A DNA stretch of 6,427 nt from Calditrichia bacterium (GTDB taxonomy: Bacteria; Calditrichota; Calditrichia; RBG-13-44-9; J042). The stretch's first letter is position 1, and each line of letters opens with the position of its first letter. The stretch lies in assembly GCA_030430345.1 (NCBI GenBank), contig JAUIFT010000172.1, positions 1-6,427 on the forward strand, written 5' to 3'. The notes under the pieces were generated by a model. That model was not told where the DNA came from. It made no database searches and saw only the letters and a list, made by a program, of their open reading frames with translations. Shown piece after piece: positions 6,124-6,427 of this stretch. The position numbers and the translations under genes are program-made.

Positions 6124-6414
6124 TTAATCAACCAGTTGGTTAATTGCTGCCGCTAATTTGAAATCGAGCGCGGAAATGCCGCCGGCATCATGAGTATCGA
6201 GGTCAATAGTCACCTGATTATAAACATTAAATAAGGCGGGATGATGATTCATCTTTTCCGCGATAACGGCTAATTGGGATATAAACCCAAAAGCAGCGAC
6301 AAAATCCGCGAATTGGAATTCCCGGTGCAATTTATCGTTTTGCAGGGACCAGCCTGGCACTTCGGCCAATCGTTCATTTATTTCCGTGGCAGTTAATTTT
6401 TGACGCTGACTCAT
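6124..6414 (-). CDS. phhB: Pterin-4a-carbinolamine dehydratase (4a-hydroxytetrahydrobiopterin dehydratase)
   Basis: A 96-residue cytoplasmic enzyme of the PCD/DCoH family. It dehydrates 4a-hydroxytetrahydropterin, recycling the pterin cofactor used by aromatic amino acid hydroxylases. The signature is intact: EKMNHHPALFNVYNQVTI (53-70) and THDAGGISALDFKLA (74-88). H57, H58 and H75 correspond to the catalytic histidines of mammalian PCD, and D84 is also in place. Length is normal for the family. GGAG lies 7 bases before the ATG, at the right edge of the window, so the gene is complete but its promoter is not visible. It is followed 2 bases later by the DUF6702 gene. No phenylalanine hydroxylase is in view; some family members have been proposed to act in other pterin or molybdopterin processes, so the physiological substrate here is open. 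The symbol names the family only. Confidence 0.94.
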   Translation of the reverse strand: MSQRQKLTATEINERLAEVPGWSLQNDKLHREFQFADFVAAFGFISQLAVIAEKMNHHPALFNVYNQVTIDLDTHDAGGISALDFKLAAAINQLVD

Positions 6415-6427
6415 ATTGATTCTCCGC

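Overview
This window looks like chromosomal housekeeping DNA from a Gram-negative-type bacterium of the FCB superphylum (Fibrobacterota-Chlorobiota-Bacteroidota relatives). A Calditrichota or KSB1-like lineage is my best guess. The reasons are a fused MoaC-MoaB protein, a DUF6702-family secreted protein, and a secreted TPR plus periplasmic-binding-fold protein. Against Bacteroidota proper, most genes have clear AGGAG-type Shine-Dalgarno sites, and the best promoter is a plain sigma-70 type (TTGATT, 17 bases, TATATT). This placement is an inference from gene content and not a measured phylogeny. There are no rRNA or tRNA genes, insertion sequences, CRISPR arrays or phage genes.

Layout. (1) 127-375, plus strand: a small two-helix membrane protein (DUF6868-like). 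A strong bidirectional terminator at 398-432 closes it and also serves the opposing gene. (2) 452-2308, minus strand: a large exported protein with TPR-like repeats followed by a type I periplasmic-binding fold, apparently started at a TTG codon. (3) 2309-2690: a divergent intergenic region with a good promoter and a probable molybdenum-cofactor (Moco) riboswitch. (4) 2691-4731, plus strand: the moaA-moaCB operon. (5) 4770-5363, minus strand: a PmtA-like SAM-dependent phospholipid methyltransferase, convergent with moaCB. (6) 5364-5593: about 230 bases without a gene, holding weak promoter and hairpin candidates. (7) 5594-6414, minus strand: a two-gene unit of pterin-4a-carbinolamine dehydratase followed 2 bases later by a DUF6702 exported protein.

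How the genes work together. MoaA and the MoaC half of MoaCB convert GTP to cyclic pyranopterin monophosphate. The MoaB half adenylylates molybdopterin near the end of the pathway. The leader RNA probably lets the cofactor control its own synthesis: its closing stem ends just two bases before the moaA ribosome binding site. MoaD, MoaE and MoeA are not here and must be encoded elsewhere. The other genes have no firm functional link to this pathway, although the pterin dehydratase is also a pterin enzyme. The most noteworthy feature is the riboswitch; I see no evidence for a wholly new multi-gene system.
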